From contig DASXVJ010000023.1 in the NCBI GenBank assembly GCA_036504335.1, positions 248,001 through 312,000 of the forward strand: DNA of 64,000 nucleotides, written 5' to 3'. Source of the stretch: Fen-183 sp036504335 (lineage in GTDB: Bacteria > Acidobacteriota > Thermoanaerobaculia > UBA5066). Position numbers and translations under genes: made by a program. A model generated the notes under the pieces. It was given only the letters and a program-made list of their open reading frames with translations, ran no database searches and was not told where the DNA came from. Numbering within the stretch: position 1 is the stretch's first letter; every line of letters starts with the position of its first letter. This document shows, piece by piece, positions 50,118-58,197 of the stretch.

Positions 50118-52115
50118 TCAGTTCTCCCGGACCTTTCGGGTCGAGTCGATCCAGAGGTAGAGGCACAGACCCACGAAGAAGGCGATCGAGACCCCCTGCG
50201 AGACGGCGTCGTTGCCGTAGAACGGCGTTCGGATGTTGTCCTCGCCGTACCAGGAGAAGAGCCGGAACGAGGCGCCGAGTACGCCGCCGAGAGCACCTCC
50301 GGCCATCAGGCCCGAGGCGATGATCACGGCCCGCTCGCGCATCGTGCGCCCGGCGGCGCCGCCCGCCCTCTCGGACTTCTTCGTCACGAGGAACGAGATT
50401 GCCCCGCCGACGAGCGCGGGCGTGTTCAGCTCGAGCGGAAGGTACATGCCGAGCGCGAAGATGAGCGCCGGCACGCGCAGCATCTCCATGATCACGGCGA
50501 TCACCGCGCCTGTCCCGAACAGGAACCACGCGATCGGCTGACGGTTCATGAACGTCTCGACGATGGCCTTCATGATCGAAGCCTGCGGCGCCGCGAGGAC
50601 CTCGCGCGCGTCTCCGGGGGCGACCTCCCCGAACTGGTAGACCTTCGCGAGGAGGACGATCGTGATCCCGACCGCGATCGCGGAGGCGAGGACGCCCCAG
50701 AACTTCACCCTCTCCTGGGCGGCGGGCGTCGAACCGAGCCAGTAGCCGGTCTTGAGGTCCGTGATCATCTGGCCCGACACGGACAGGGCCGTGCAGACCA
50801 TGCCCGCGAGCGCCATGACGAAGAACATCCCGGTCGTCCCCGACACGCCGAAGCGCAGGAGGATGACGGACGACACGATGATCGTGAGCATCGTCATCCC
50901 CGAGACGGGGTTGCGCGCCGTCGTCGCGATCGCGTTCGCCGCGACCGATGCGAAGAAGAAGGAGAAGACGAGCGCGAGAGCGAGGGCGACCAGAACGGCG
51001 GCGAGCGTCGACCCGAGCGTGCCGAAAAACGCCCCGACGGCCACGGCCGACACGATCGTCCCGAGGAGGATCGCCATCACGCTCACGTCGCGGTCTGTCC
51101 TCTCGCCCGCCGCGGCCCCGCCCGTCCGGAATGCCTTCGCGGCGATCGTGAATGAGCCGGCGACGATTTTCAGCGACTTGAGGATCCCGAAGATCCCCGC
51201 CGTCGCGATCGCGCCGACGCCGACGTACCGCACGTAGCCCCGGTAGATCTGCTCGGCCGTCATCTGCGCGATCGGCTTCACGGCGGGGTACACGGCGTCC
51301 GGCAGGTGGCGGCCGACCATCCAGATGAGCGGCACGAGGACGAAATTCGCGAGGAAGCCGCCCGCGCAGAGGATGAGCGACGAGCGGAGCCCCATGACGT
51401 AGCCGAGGCCGAGGATGAAGGCGATCGCGTCGAACTTCACGATGACCTTCGCCTTCTCGGCGGCGTCCTTCATGATCGGAAGAAACTGGAAGTCGACATA
51501 TTCCTTCCAGACGTGGAAGGTCGTCACGAAGAAGTCGTAGATCCCGGAGATGAGCGTGGCTTGCAGGAGCAGCTTCGCCTGCGCGCCGCCCTTCTCGCCC
51601 GTGACGAGGACCTCGGTGATCGCGGTCGCCTCGGGGAACGGGAACTGCCCGTGCATCTCCTTCACGAAGTACCGGCGGAGCGGGATGATGAAGAGGATCC
51701 CGAGGCACCCGCCCGCGAGGCAGATGAAGATCGTCTGCGCCGGGTGCGGGTTGAGCTTGAGCGTGTAGAGCGCGGGAAGCGTGAAGATCGCGCCCGCGAC
51801 GATGCCGCCTGCGACGCCGCCGATCGTCGTGACGATGACGTTCTCGAGGAGGTGCGACCGGCGCGTGTAGACGCGCGCGAGGCCGATCGCGAGGATCGAG
51901 ATCGGGATCGCGGCCTCCATGACCTGCCCGACCTTGAGGCCCGAGTACGCCGAAGCGACGGTGAAGACGACGCAGAAGAAGAGGCCCCAGATCACGGAGC
52001 GCCCGGTCGTCTCCGGCGGGGACTGGATCGCCGGCACGACCGGCGCGTACGTCTCGCCGGGCTGGAGCGGCTCGTAGGCGTTCTCGGGCAGCGACTTCGA
52101 GTCGGGTGCGTCCAT
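50118..52115 (-). CDS. OPT-family oligopeptide transporter
   Basis: 665 aa with about 15-16 transmembrane helices. Typical elements: AYSGLKVGQVMEAAIPISIL, GQFPFPEATAITEVLV, a substrate-region GYVMGLRSSLILCAGG, and NPVSGMTMLTIIVSSVI. Members import small peptides or metal chelates by proton symport. GGAGG precedes the ATG. A peptidase gene follows with a 2-nt gap, which points to peptide uptake and breakdown rather than siderophore transport. Confidence 0.92.
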   Translation of the reverse strand: MDAPDSKSLPENAYEPLQPGETYAPVVPAIQSPPETTGRSVIWGLFFCVVFTVASAYSGLKVGQVMEAAIPISILAIGLARVYTRRSHLLENVIVTTIGGVAGGIVAGAIFTLPALYTLKLNPHPAQTIFICLAGGCLGILFIIPLRRYFVKEMHGQFPFPEATAITEVLVTGEKGGAQAKLLLQATLISGIYDFFVTTFHVWKEYVDFQFLPIMKDAAEKAKVIVKFDAIAFILGLGYVMGLRSSLILCAGGFLANFVLVPLIWMVGRHLPDAVYPAVKPIAQMTAEQIYRGYVRYVGVGAIATAGIFGILKSLKIVAGSFTIAAKAFRTGGAAAGERTDRDVSVMAILLGTIVSAVAVGAFFGTLGSTLAAVLVALALALVFSFFFASVAANAIATTARNPVSGMTMLTIIVSSVILLRFGVSGTTGMFFVMALAGMVCTALSVSGQMITDLKTGYWLGSTPAAQERVKFWGVLASAIAVGITIVLLAKVYQFGEVAPGDAREVLAAPQASIMKAIVETFMNRQPIAWFLFGTGAVIAVIMEMLRVPALIFALGMYLPLELNTPALVGGAISFLVTKKSERAGGAAGRTMRERAVIIASGLMAGGALGGVLGASFRLFSWYGEDNIRTPFYGNDAVSQGVSIAFFVGLCLYLWIDSTRKVREN

Positions 52116-52216
52116 CAGTCCTCCGGTGCGCGGGATCTTGGCAGACCTTGCCAGTGTGAGCGTAGGAAGGAAGGCGGCGCGGAGGAAGTGAGGCAGGTGT
52201 ATCAGGACGGCCGGGA

Positions 52217-54013
52217 TCAGCGCTCGACGTAGAGGGCGTCGAGGACGTCCCGGTAGTGCTCCTCGACGACCTTCCGGCGGACCTTCATGCTCGGCGTCAG
52301 CTCGCCGGCCGCGACGCTGAGCTCGCGCGGCAGCACGGCGAACTTCCGCACGGCCTCGTGCGGCGCGAGGCTGTCGTTCACCTTGTCCACGTGCCGGCGC
52401 AGGAGCGCGAGAAGGCGCTCGTCTTTCACGAGATCCTCGTGCACACGATCCTCGAGGTCGTTCTGGGCCGCCCAGCCGCGGACTTCCTCCTCCGACAGCG
52501 CGAGGAGCGCGGTCCCGTAATTGCGCCCCTCGCCGTGGAAGACCGCCTGTGCGATGAGCGGCGTCTCCGTCGTGAGCCGCCCCTCGACCCGCTGCGGCGC
52601 GACGTACTTGCCGCTCGACGTCTTGACGAGATCCTTCTTGCGGTCGGTGATCGAGAGGTATCCGTCCGCGTCGAGCGTCCCGATGTCGCCCGTGTGGAAC
52701 CAGCCGTCCGCGTCGATCACGGCGGCCGTCTCCTCGGGGAGATTCCGGTACCCGCGCATGACCCCGCGTCCGCGCAGGAGGACCTCTCCGTCTTCGGCGA
52801 TCCTCACGTCCATGCCCGGCACGGCCGTCCCGACGGTGCCGAAGCGGTTCGCCCACGGCCGGTTGAAGAACGTCATCGCGGTCGACTCCGTCAGGCCGTA
52901 GCCCTCGGCGATCGCGATGCCAGACGCCGCGAAGAAGTCCGTGAGCCCCCGCGGCAGCGCGACGCTGCCGCTGAAGAAGAACTTGAGCCGCCTGCCGAAG
53001 CGTGCGCGGACCTTCGAAAACACGAGGCGGTCCGCGACGCGGTGCTTTGCATCGAGGAGCAGCCCCACGACCCGCCCGGCCTGCCGCCGCCGCGCGACGT
53101 CCAGCCCGACGTCGAGCGCCCACTTGAAGATCGCCGCCTTCGTGCCGCCCTCGGCCAGCGCCTTGCGGATGACCTTTGCGCGCGCCTGCTGGAAGACGCG
53201 CGGCACCGCGCACACGAACGTCGGCTCGATGGCGGCCATGTTGTCGCCGATCTTGTCCAGCCGGCCGTCGATCGCCGTCGGGAAGCCCATCTGAACGCCG
53301 AGCGTCAGGCACATCTTCCCGAAGACGTGCGCGAGCGGCAGCCACAGGAACTGCACGTCGCGGTATCCGATCGTCTGCGTCGTCTCCACGGCCGCCGCCT
53401 CGAAGACCCAGCAGTCGTGGGGCAGCTCGACCCCCTTCGGCCGTCCCGTGGTGCCCGACGTGTAGATCACGGCGGCGAGGTCCTCCGCCCTGACGGCGCG
53501 GATGGCCGCGTCGAAGCCGCCCGCGTGCGCGGAATCCCACGTGCGCCCGAGAGCGGCGAGCGCCGCGAGCGACGTGGCGCCCTCCACCGGCGTTTCGGGC
53601 GCGTCGAAGACGACGACGTTCCGGAGGCCGGGGAGCGCGTTCCGGTGGTTCAGCACCTTCTTCGCGAGCGCCGCGTTCTCGACGAACACGATCGGAGCCC
53701 CCGAGTCCCGGAGGATGAACTCCGTGTCCTCGTCTGAAGAGGAGGGATAAATCGTCGCCGTCGCACCGCCGGCGCAGCCGATCGCGAGGTCCGCGAGCGC
53801 CCACTCGAACCGCGTGGACGACGCGATCGCGACGCACTGTCCCGGCTCGAGGCCCGAGGCGAGAAGGCCACAGGCCAGCTCGCGGGCGCGGACCAGGGTG
53901 TCGCGCCATGTGAGCGTCTTCCAGCCTTTGCCGTCGGGGTGGAGGAACGCAGGGGTGTCGGGCGTCGCGTCGACGCGGGCCAGAAGGAGCTCGGGGATCG
54001 TCCTTGAAGCCAA
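52217..54013 (-). CDS. Long-chain acyl-CoA synthetase (first of two paralogues)
   Basis: 598 aa AMP-forming ligase that activates fatty acids with ATP and CoA. P-loop YTSGTTGRPKGVELPHDCW, GYGLTESTAM, WFHTGDIGTLDADGYL and the adenylation Lys region TDRKKDLVKTSSGKYVAP. It is FadD15-like, a class often used for phospholipid or storage lipid metabolism. It starts at TTG 54013 with GGAGGG 7 nt upstream. Paralogue at 58198. Confidence 0.93.
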   Translation of the reverse strand: MASRTIPELLLARVDATPDTPAFLHPDGKGWKTLTWRDTLVRARELACGLLASGLEPGQCVAIASSTRFEWALADLAIGCAGGATATIYPSSSDEDTEFILRDSGAPIVFVENAALAKKVLNHRNALPGLRNVVVFDAPETPVEGATSLAALAALGRTWDSAHAGGFDAAIRAVRAEDLAAVIYTSGTTGRPKGVELPHDCWVFEAAAVETTQTIGYRDVQFLWLPLAHVFGKMCLTLGVQMGFPTAIDGRLDKIGDNMAAIEPTFVCAVPRVFQQARAKVIRKALAEGGTKAAIFKWALDVGLDVARRRQAGRVVGLLLDAKHRVADRLVFSKVRARFGRRLKFFFSGSVALPRGLTDFFAASGIAIAEGYGLTESTAMTFFNRPWANRFGTVGTAVPGMDVRIAEDGEVLLRGRGVMRGYRNLPEETAAVIDADGWFHTGDIGTLDADGYLSITDRKKDLVKTSSGKYVAPQRVEGRLTTETPLIAQAVFHGEGRNYGTALLALSEEEVRGWAAQNDLEDRVHEDLVKDERLLALLRRHVDKVNDSLAPHEAVRKFAVLPRELSVAAGELTPSMKVRRKVVEEHYRDVLDALYVER

Positions 54014-54152
54014 TGCAGAGCCCTCCAGGGTGCAATCCTGCGTCGGGGAACGGCGTTAAGCCCTGATTCATTAGCTTCATACCGGGCACTGATGCACCTG
54101 CCTCCTCCGCGGCGCCTCTGGGCCGGGGTACCTTTCAGATGAAGAGGTGTGT

Positions 54153-55283
54153 ATGTCTCGTTACCGGATCGCGTGGCTTCCCGGGGACGGCGTGGGCGTG
54201 GAAGTCATGGATGCAACGCGCAAGGTCCTGGACGCCGTGGGCCTCGACGCCGAGTACCCGCACGGCGACATCGGGTGGGATTTCTGGTGCTCGGAAGGGG
54301 ACGCGTTCCCCGCCCGCACGATCGACCTCCTCAGGAGCGTCGACGCCGCGATGTTCGGCGCGATCACGTCCAAGCCGTCGAAGGCCGCCCTCGAGGAGCT
54401 GGCGCCCGCCCTGCGGGCCCAGGGGCTCTCGTACCGCTCGCCGATCGTCCGGATGCGGCAGCTCTTCGACCTCTATGTGTGCCTGAGGCCCTGCAAGGGG
54501 TACGCCGGGAACCCGCTCAATTACAAGGAGGACCTCGACCTCGTCATCTTCCGCGAGAACACCGAGGATCTTTACGCGGGCGTCGAGTTCTCGCCGGTGC
54601 CGCCCGAGCTCTCGCAGGCGCTCGCGAAGCTCTCGCCATCCTTCGCGCCGTTCAAGGACCTCCGGCCGGACGACTTCGCGATCTCCTGCAAGATCAACAC
54701 GCGCAAGGGCTCCGAGCGCATCGTGCGCGCCGCGTTCGAGTTCGCGCGGACGCACAAGCGGAAGAAGGTCACGGTCGTCCACAAGGCGAACGTCGTCCGC
54801 GCTTCGGACGGCATCTTCCTCGAGGAGGCGCGCAAGGTCGCGAAGGCGTTCCCCGAGATCGAGATGGACGAGGCGAACGTGGACGCGATCTGCATGTGGC
54901 TCCTCAAGAACCCGAAGAGCTACGACGTCCTCGTCGCCCCCAACCTGTACGGCGACGTCATCTCCGACCTCTGCGCCCAGATGGTCGGCGGCCTCGGCTT
55001 CGGCTGCTCGGGCAACATCGGCGCGAAGCTCGGGGTGTTCGAGCCGTCTCACGGCTCGGCGCCGAAGTACACCGGCCAAAACAAGGTAAACCCGATCGCG
55101 ACGATCCTCGCCGCGAAGATGATGCTCGACTGGCTCGGCGAGGCTGCGAAGGGCCGCGCCGTCGAGGCGGCGGTCGCGAAGGTGCTCGCGGAAGGCAAGG
55201 TCCGCACGTACGACATGGGCGGATCCGCCACCTGCTCCGAGATGGGCGAGGCCGTCGCCCGCGCGCTGCCGAAGGAGGCCTGA
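54153..55283 (+). CDS. Isocitrate/isopropylmalate dehydrogenase family enzyme
   Basis: 376 aa beta-decarboxylating dehydrogenase. Features: WLPGDGVGVEVMDA at the start, RENTEDLYAGVEF, the metal-binding YGDVISDLCAQMVGG and GSAPKYTGQNKVNPIATILA. The substrate-selecting stretch YRSPIVRMRQLFDLYVCLRP fits neither LeuB nor classical Icd clearly. Isocitrate, homoisocitrate or isopropylmalate is possible. It is first in a three-gene operon with LeuC- and LeuD-like genes, but no leuA is near. AGAGG precedes the ATG. Confidence 0.85.
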   Translation: MSRYRIAWLPGDGVGVEVMDATRKVLDAVGLDAEYPHGDIGWDFWCSEGDAFPARTIDLLRSVDAAMFGAITSKPSKAALEELAPALRAQGLSYRSPIVRMRQLFDLYVCLRPCKGYAGNPLNYKEDLDLVIFRENTEDLYAGVEFSPVPPELSQALAKLSPSFAPFKDLRPDDFAISCKINTRKGSERIVRAAFEFARTHKRKKVTVVHKANVVRASDGIFLEEARKVAKAFPEIEMDEANVDAICMWLLKNPKSYDVLVAPNLYGDVISDLCAQMVGGLGFGCSGNIGAKLGVFEPSHGSAPKYTGQNKVNPIATILAAKMMLDWLGEAAKGRAVEAAVAKVLAEGKVRTYDMGGSATCSEMGEAVARALPKEA

Positions 55284-55284
55284 C

Positions 55285-56574
55285 GTGGGTTTCACCGCCG
55301 TCGAGAAGATCCTCGCCCGGGCCTCTGGAAAGGATTCCGTCAAGGCCGGCGACGTCGTCGAGCCCCGCGTCGACCTCGCGATGTCGCACGAGAACGCGGC
55401 GCTCGTCATCAACCAGTTCCGGGAGATCTACGAGGGAACGGGCCTCCCGGCGAAGCCGTGGGACCCGTCGCGGATCGCGATCATTTTCGACCACCGCGTC
55501 CCGGCCGAGTCGGCCAAGACGGCGACGAACCAGAAGAGGGTTCGTGCGTTCGTCGCCGAGCACGGGATCGAGAAGTTCCACGACGTCCGCGGCGACGTGG
55601 GCGGCATCTGCCACCAGATCCTGCCCGAGCGCGGCTACGTGCGGCCCGGGACGGTCGTCGTCGGGACGGACTCCCACACGACGAGCCATGGCGCGCTCGG
55701 CGCGTTCGCGTTCGGGATCGGCGCCACCGAGATGGCGAGCGCGTGGGCCCTCGGCGTGGCCCTGAACATCGAGGTCCCGGCGACGATCCGCGTCGAAGTA
55801 TCAGGCCGCTTTCCGGCCCACGTGGGCCCGAAGGACCTCATCCTCCATCTCATCGGGCATCTCACGGCGCAGGGCGCGAACTTCCGCGTCCTCGAGTTCA
55901 GGGGCGAGACGATCGCGAACCTCTCGACGTCGGGGCGGCTCGTCCTCTGCAACATGTCCGTCGAGGCCGGCGCCACCGCCGGCATCGTGCCGGGCGACGC
56001 GGAGACCGTGCGGTACCTGCGCGAGGAGGTCGGCGTCACGGACCCGCTCGACCTCGTCACGAGCGATCCCGACGCCACGTACGAGAAGACGGTATCCGTC
56101 GACGTCTCGAAGCTCGAACCCCTCGTCGCGTGCCCGCACACGGTGGACAACGTCAAGCCCGTGTCCGCGGTCGCGGGCAAACCCGTGCAGCAGGTCGTGA
56201 TCGGCTCGTGCACGAACGGGCGGCTGGACGACCTCGCCGAGGCCGCGGCGATCGTGAAGGGCAAGCACGTGGCCGCCGGGACGCGCATGCTCGTCTTCCC
56301 GGCCTCCGGGAAGATCTGGGCCGAGGCGATGAAGCTCGGCTACCTGTCCGACTTCATGGCCGCCGGCGCCGTCGTCATGAACGCCGGCTGCGGCCCATGC
56401 CTCGGCGTCCACGAGGGCGCGCTGGGCGACGGCGAGACCGCGATCTCGACGACGAACCGGAACTTCAAGGGGCGGATGGGAAACCCGGGCGCGGAGGTCT
56501 ACCTCTCGTCGCCCGCCGTCGCGGCGGCGTCGGCCCTCACGGGCGTCATCACCGACCCGCGGAAGGAGCGCTGA
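55285..56574 (+). CDS. Aconitase-family large subunit (LeuC / homoaconitase type)
   Basis: 429 aa. [4Fe-4S] cysteines lie in VIGSCTNGRLDDL and NAGCGPCLGVHEG. Other motifs are DHRVPAES, GDVGGICHQILPERG and VVGTDSHTTSHGALGAF. The short form without the fused small domain matches archaeal-type LeuC/HACN. It pairs with the small subunit 1 nt downstream and should hydrate/dehydrate the 2-hydroxy tricarboxylate used by the upstream dehydrogenase. GTG start, 1 nt after the dehydrogenase stop. Confidence 0.87.
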   Translation: MGFTAVEKILARASGKDSVKAGDVVEPRVDLAMSHENAALVINQFREIYEGTGLPAKPWDPSRIAIIFDHRVPAESAKTATNQKRVRAFVAEHGIEKFHDVRGDVGGICHQILPERGYVRPGTVVVGTDSHTTSHGALGAFAFGIGATEMASAWALGVALNIEVPATIRVEVSGRFPAHVGPKDLILHLIGHLTAQGANFRVLEFRGETIANLSTSGRLVLCNMSVEAGATAGIVPGDAETVRYLREEVGVTDPLDLVTSDPDATYEKTVSVDVSKLEPLVACPHTVDNVKPVSAVAGKPVQQVVIGSCTNGRLDDLAEAAAIVKGKHVAAGTRMLVFPASGKIWAEAMKLGYLSDFMAAGAVVMNAGCGPCLGVHEGALGDGETAISTTNRNFKGRMGNPGAEVYLSSPAVAAASALTGVITDPRKER

Positions 56575-56575
56575 A

Positions 56576-57115
56576 ATGGCCCGCTTGAAGAAGTCCGTGA
56601 CGCCCAGGGTCCGGAAGGTCGAGTCGGCCCGGGTGATCCTGAGCCTGGGCGACGACGTCTCGACAGACGTCATCTACCCCGGCCGCTTCATGGCGACGGT
56701 TCTCCCCTCCGAGACCCCGGCCCTCGCGTTCGCGGACCACGCCGAGTTCCAGGCGGCCGTGAAGGCGAAGTCGATCCCGAAGGGCGCCGTGATCGCCGGA
56801 GGGGAGAACTTCGGCTGCGGCTCGTCGCGCGAGCAGGCCGCGTCGTGCCTGAAGGGGCATGACGTCGTCGTCGTCGCGCGAAGCTTCGCCCGCATCTTCC
56901 TGCAGAACGCGATCAACCTCGGCCTGAACGTCGTCGTCGCCCCCGGCTTCACCGCGGACGAGGGCGACGAGATCGTCTTCGAGCGCGGCGGGGTCGAGAA
57001 CCGGACGAAACGGACCGCCTACGACGTCGTGCCGCTCCCGTTCGCGCGTCAGGCGATCATCGACGCGGGCGGCCTCATTCCGTTCACGCGGGCGAGACTC
57101 GTGGCGCGGGCCTGA
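56576..57115 (+). CDS. Aconitase-family small subunit (LeuD type)
   Basis: 179 aa swivel domain with LGDDVSTDVIYPGRFM and the signature AGGENFGCGSSREQAASCL; the loop YPGRFMAT helps determine substrate choice in IPM isomerase, homoaconitase and related enzymes. Its N-terminus is a bit longer than usual and Lys/Arg-rich. Last gene of the three-gene operon; the desaturase gene follows 34 nt later with its own GGAAGGGGG ribosome-binding site. Confidence 0.87.
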   Translation: MARLKKSVTPRVRKVESARVILSLGDDVSTDVIYPGRFMATVLPSETPALAFADHAEFQAAVKAKSIPKGAVIAGGENFGCGSSREQAASCLKGHDVVVVARSFARIFLQNAINLGLNVVVAPGFTADEGDEIVFERGGVENRTKRTAYDVVPLPFARQAIIDAGGLIPFTRARLVARA

Positions 57116-57149
57116 CGCGAGGGATAAGCTGGCCCGGAAGGGGGCCCCC

Positions 57150-58190
57150 ATGAGCAGCCAGGATTTCTCCCCGGCGCCTGCTGCGGCGCCCTCGACATTC
57201 GTCTTCGCGGCTGGCCGCGAGCCGCACGCGGCGCGCGCGAAAGAGATCCTCAAGGCGCACGCCGAAATCCGGAAGCTCGCGGGCCGCAACCCGTGGAGCG
57301 CCGTCCTGATCGCCGCGCTCGTCGTTTTCGAGACGGCGGCCGCCTGGCTCCTCTCCGGGCAGCCCGTCTGGGTCATCCTCGCCACGGCGTGGCTCGTCGG
57401 CGCGTTCGCGAGCCACGCGCTCTGGGTCCTCATTCACGACTGCGCGCACAACCTCGTCGTGAAGAGCGGCCCGTGGAACAAGGTCTTCGCGATGGCGGCC
57501 AACCTGCCGCACCTGTTCCCGAGCGCGGTGTCGTTCCAGAAGTACCACCTCAAGCACCACGCCTTTCAGGGCGTGTACGAGCTGGACGCGGACCTCCCGA
57601 GCCGCTGGGAGGCGCGCCTCGTGGGGCACTGGGCGCCCGCGAAGGCCCTGTGGCTCCTGTTCTTCCCGTTCTTCCAGCTCTCGCGGCCCCCGCGTCTGAA
57701 AGAGATCTCTCTCTTCGACGGCTGGGTCGTCGTGAACATCGTGGTCCAGCTCGCGTACGACGCGGCCGTCCTGTACTTCCTCGGGCCGAAGGCGCTGCTC
57801 TTCCTCGCGGCGGCCTTTTTCTTCTCGGTCGGCCTCCATCCGCTCGGGGCCCGGTGGATCCAGGAGCACTACCTCGTCCACGGCACGAACCAGGAGACGT
57901 CGAGCTACTACGGCTTCCTGAACGTCCCGGCGCTCAACGTCGGGTACCACAACGAGCATCACGACTTTCCGTGGGTGCCGTGGCACCGGCTGCCGCTCGT
58001 GCGGGCCGCCGCACCCGAGGCGTACGACACGCTCGCCTTCCACCGCTCGTGGACGAAGCTGCTGTTTCAGTTCCTCTTCGACCCTTCGATCTCGCTGTGG
58101 TCGCGCGTCGTGCGGGCCGACCGCGGCGGCGTCCCGGTCGTCCTCGCGGAGGCGGTGGTCGTCGCGGAGGCGGTCCCGGCAAGAGCCTGA
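57150..58190 (+). CDS. Dihydroceramide (sphingolipid) delta-4 desaturase-like enzyme
   Basis: 346 aa membrane di-iron desaturase with three His boxes: HDCAH, HLKHH (in KYHLKHHAFQG) and HNEHH. The tail YYGFLNVPALNVGYHNEHHD, then FPWVP and SWTKLLFQFLFDPSISLWSR, follows the eukaryotic DEGS1 pattern segment by segment. It is therefore more likely to act on a sphingoid base or ceramide than on a simple acyl chain. Four to six hydrophobic helices. It sits between two acyl-CoA synthetases, which could supply acyl-CoA. No serine palmitoyltransferase is in the window, so the substrate is inferred. Confidence 0.82.
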   Translation: MSSQDFSPAPAAAPSTFVFAAGREPHAARAKEILKAHAEIRKLAGRNPWSAVLIAALVVFETAAAWLLSGQPVWVILATAWLVGAFASHALWVLIHDCAHNLVVKSGPWNKVFAMAANLPHLFPSAVSFQKYHLKHHAFQGVYELDADLPSRWEARLVGHWAPAKALWLLFFPFFQLSRPPRLKEISLFDGWVVVNIVVQLAYDAAVLYFLGPKALLFLAAAFFFSVGLHPLGARWIQEHYLVHGTNQETSSYYGFLNVPALNVGYHNEHHDFPWVPWHRLPLVRAAAPEAYDTLAFHRSWTKLLFQFLFDPSISLWSRVVRADRGGVPVVLAEAVVVAEAVPARA

Positions 58191-58197
58191 GCCGGGC

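Noticed and set aside
57125..57130. TAAGCT before the desaturase as a leaderless -10
   Set aside because: It is 19 nt from the ATG and a good ribosome-binding site lies between, so this start is an ordinary leadered one.
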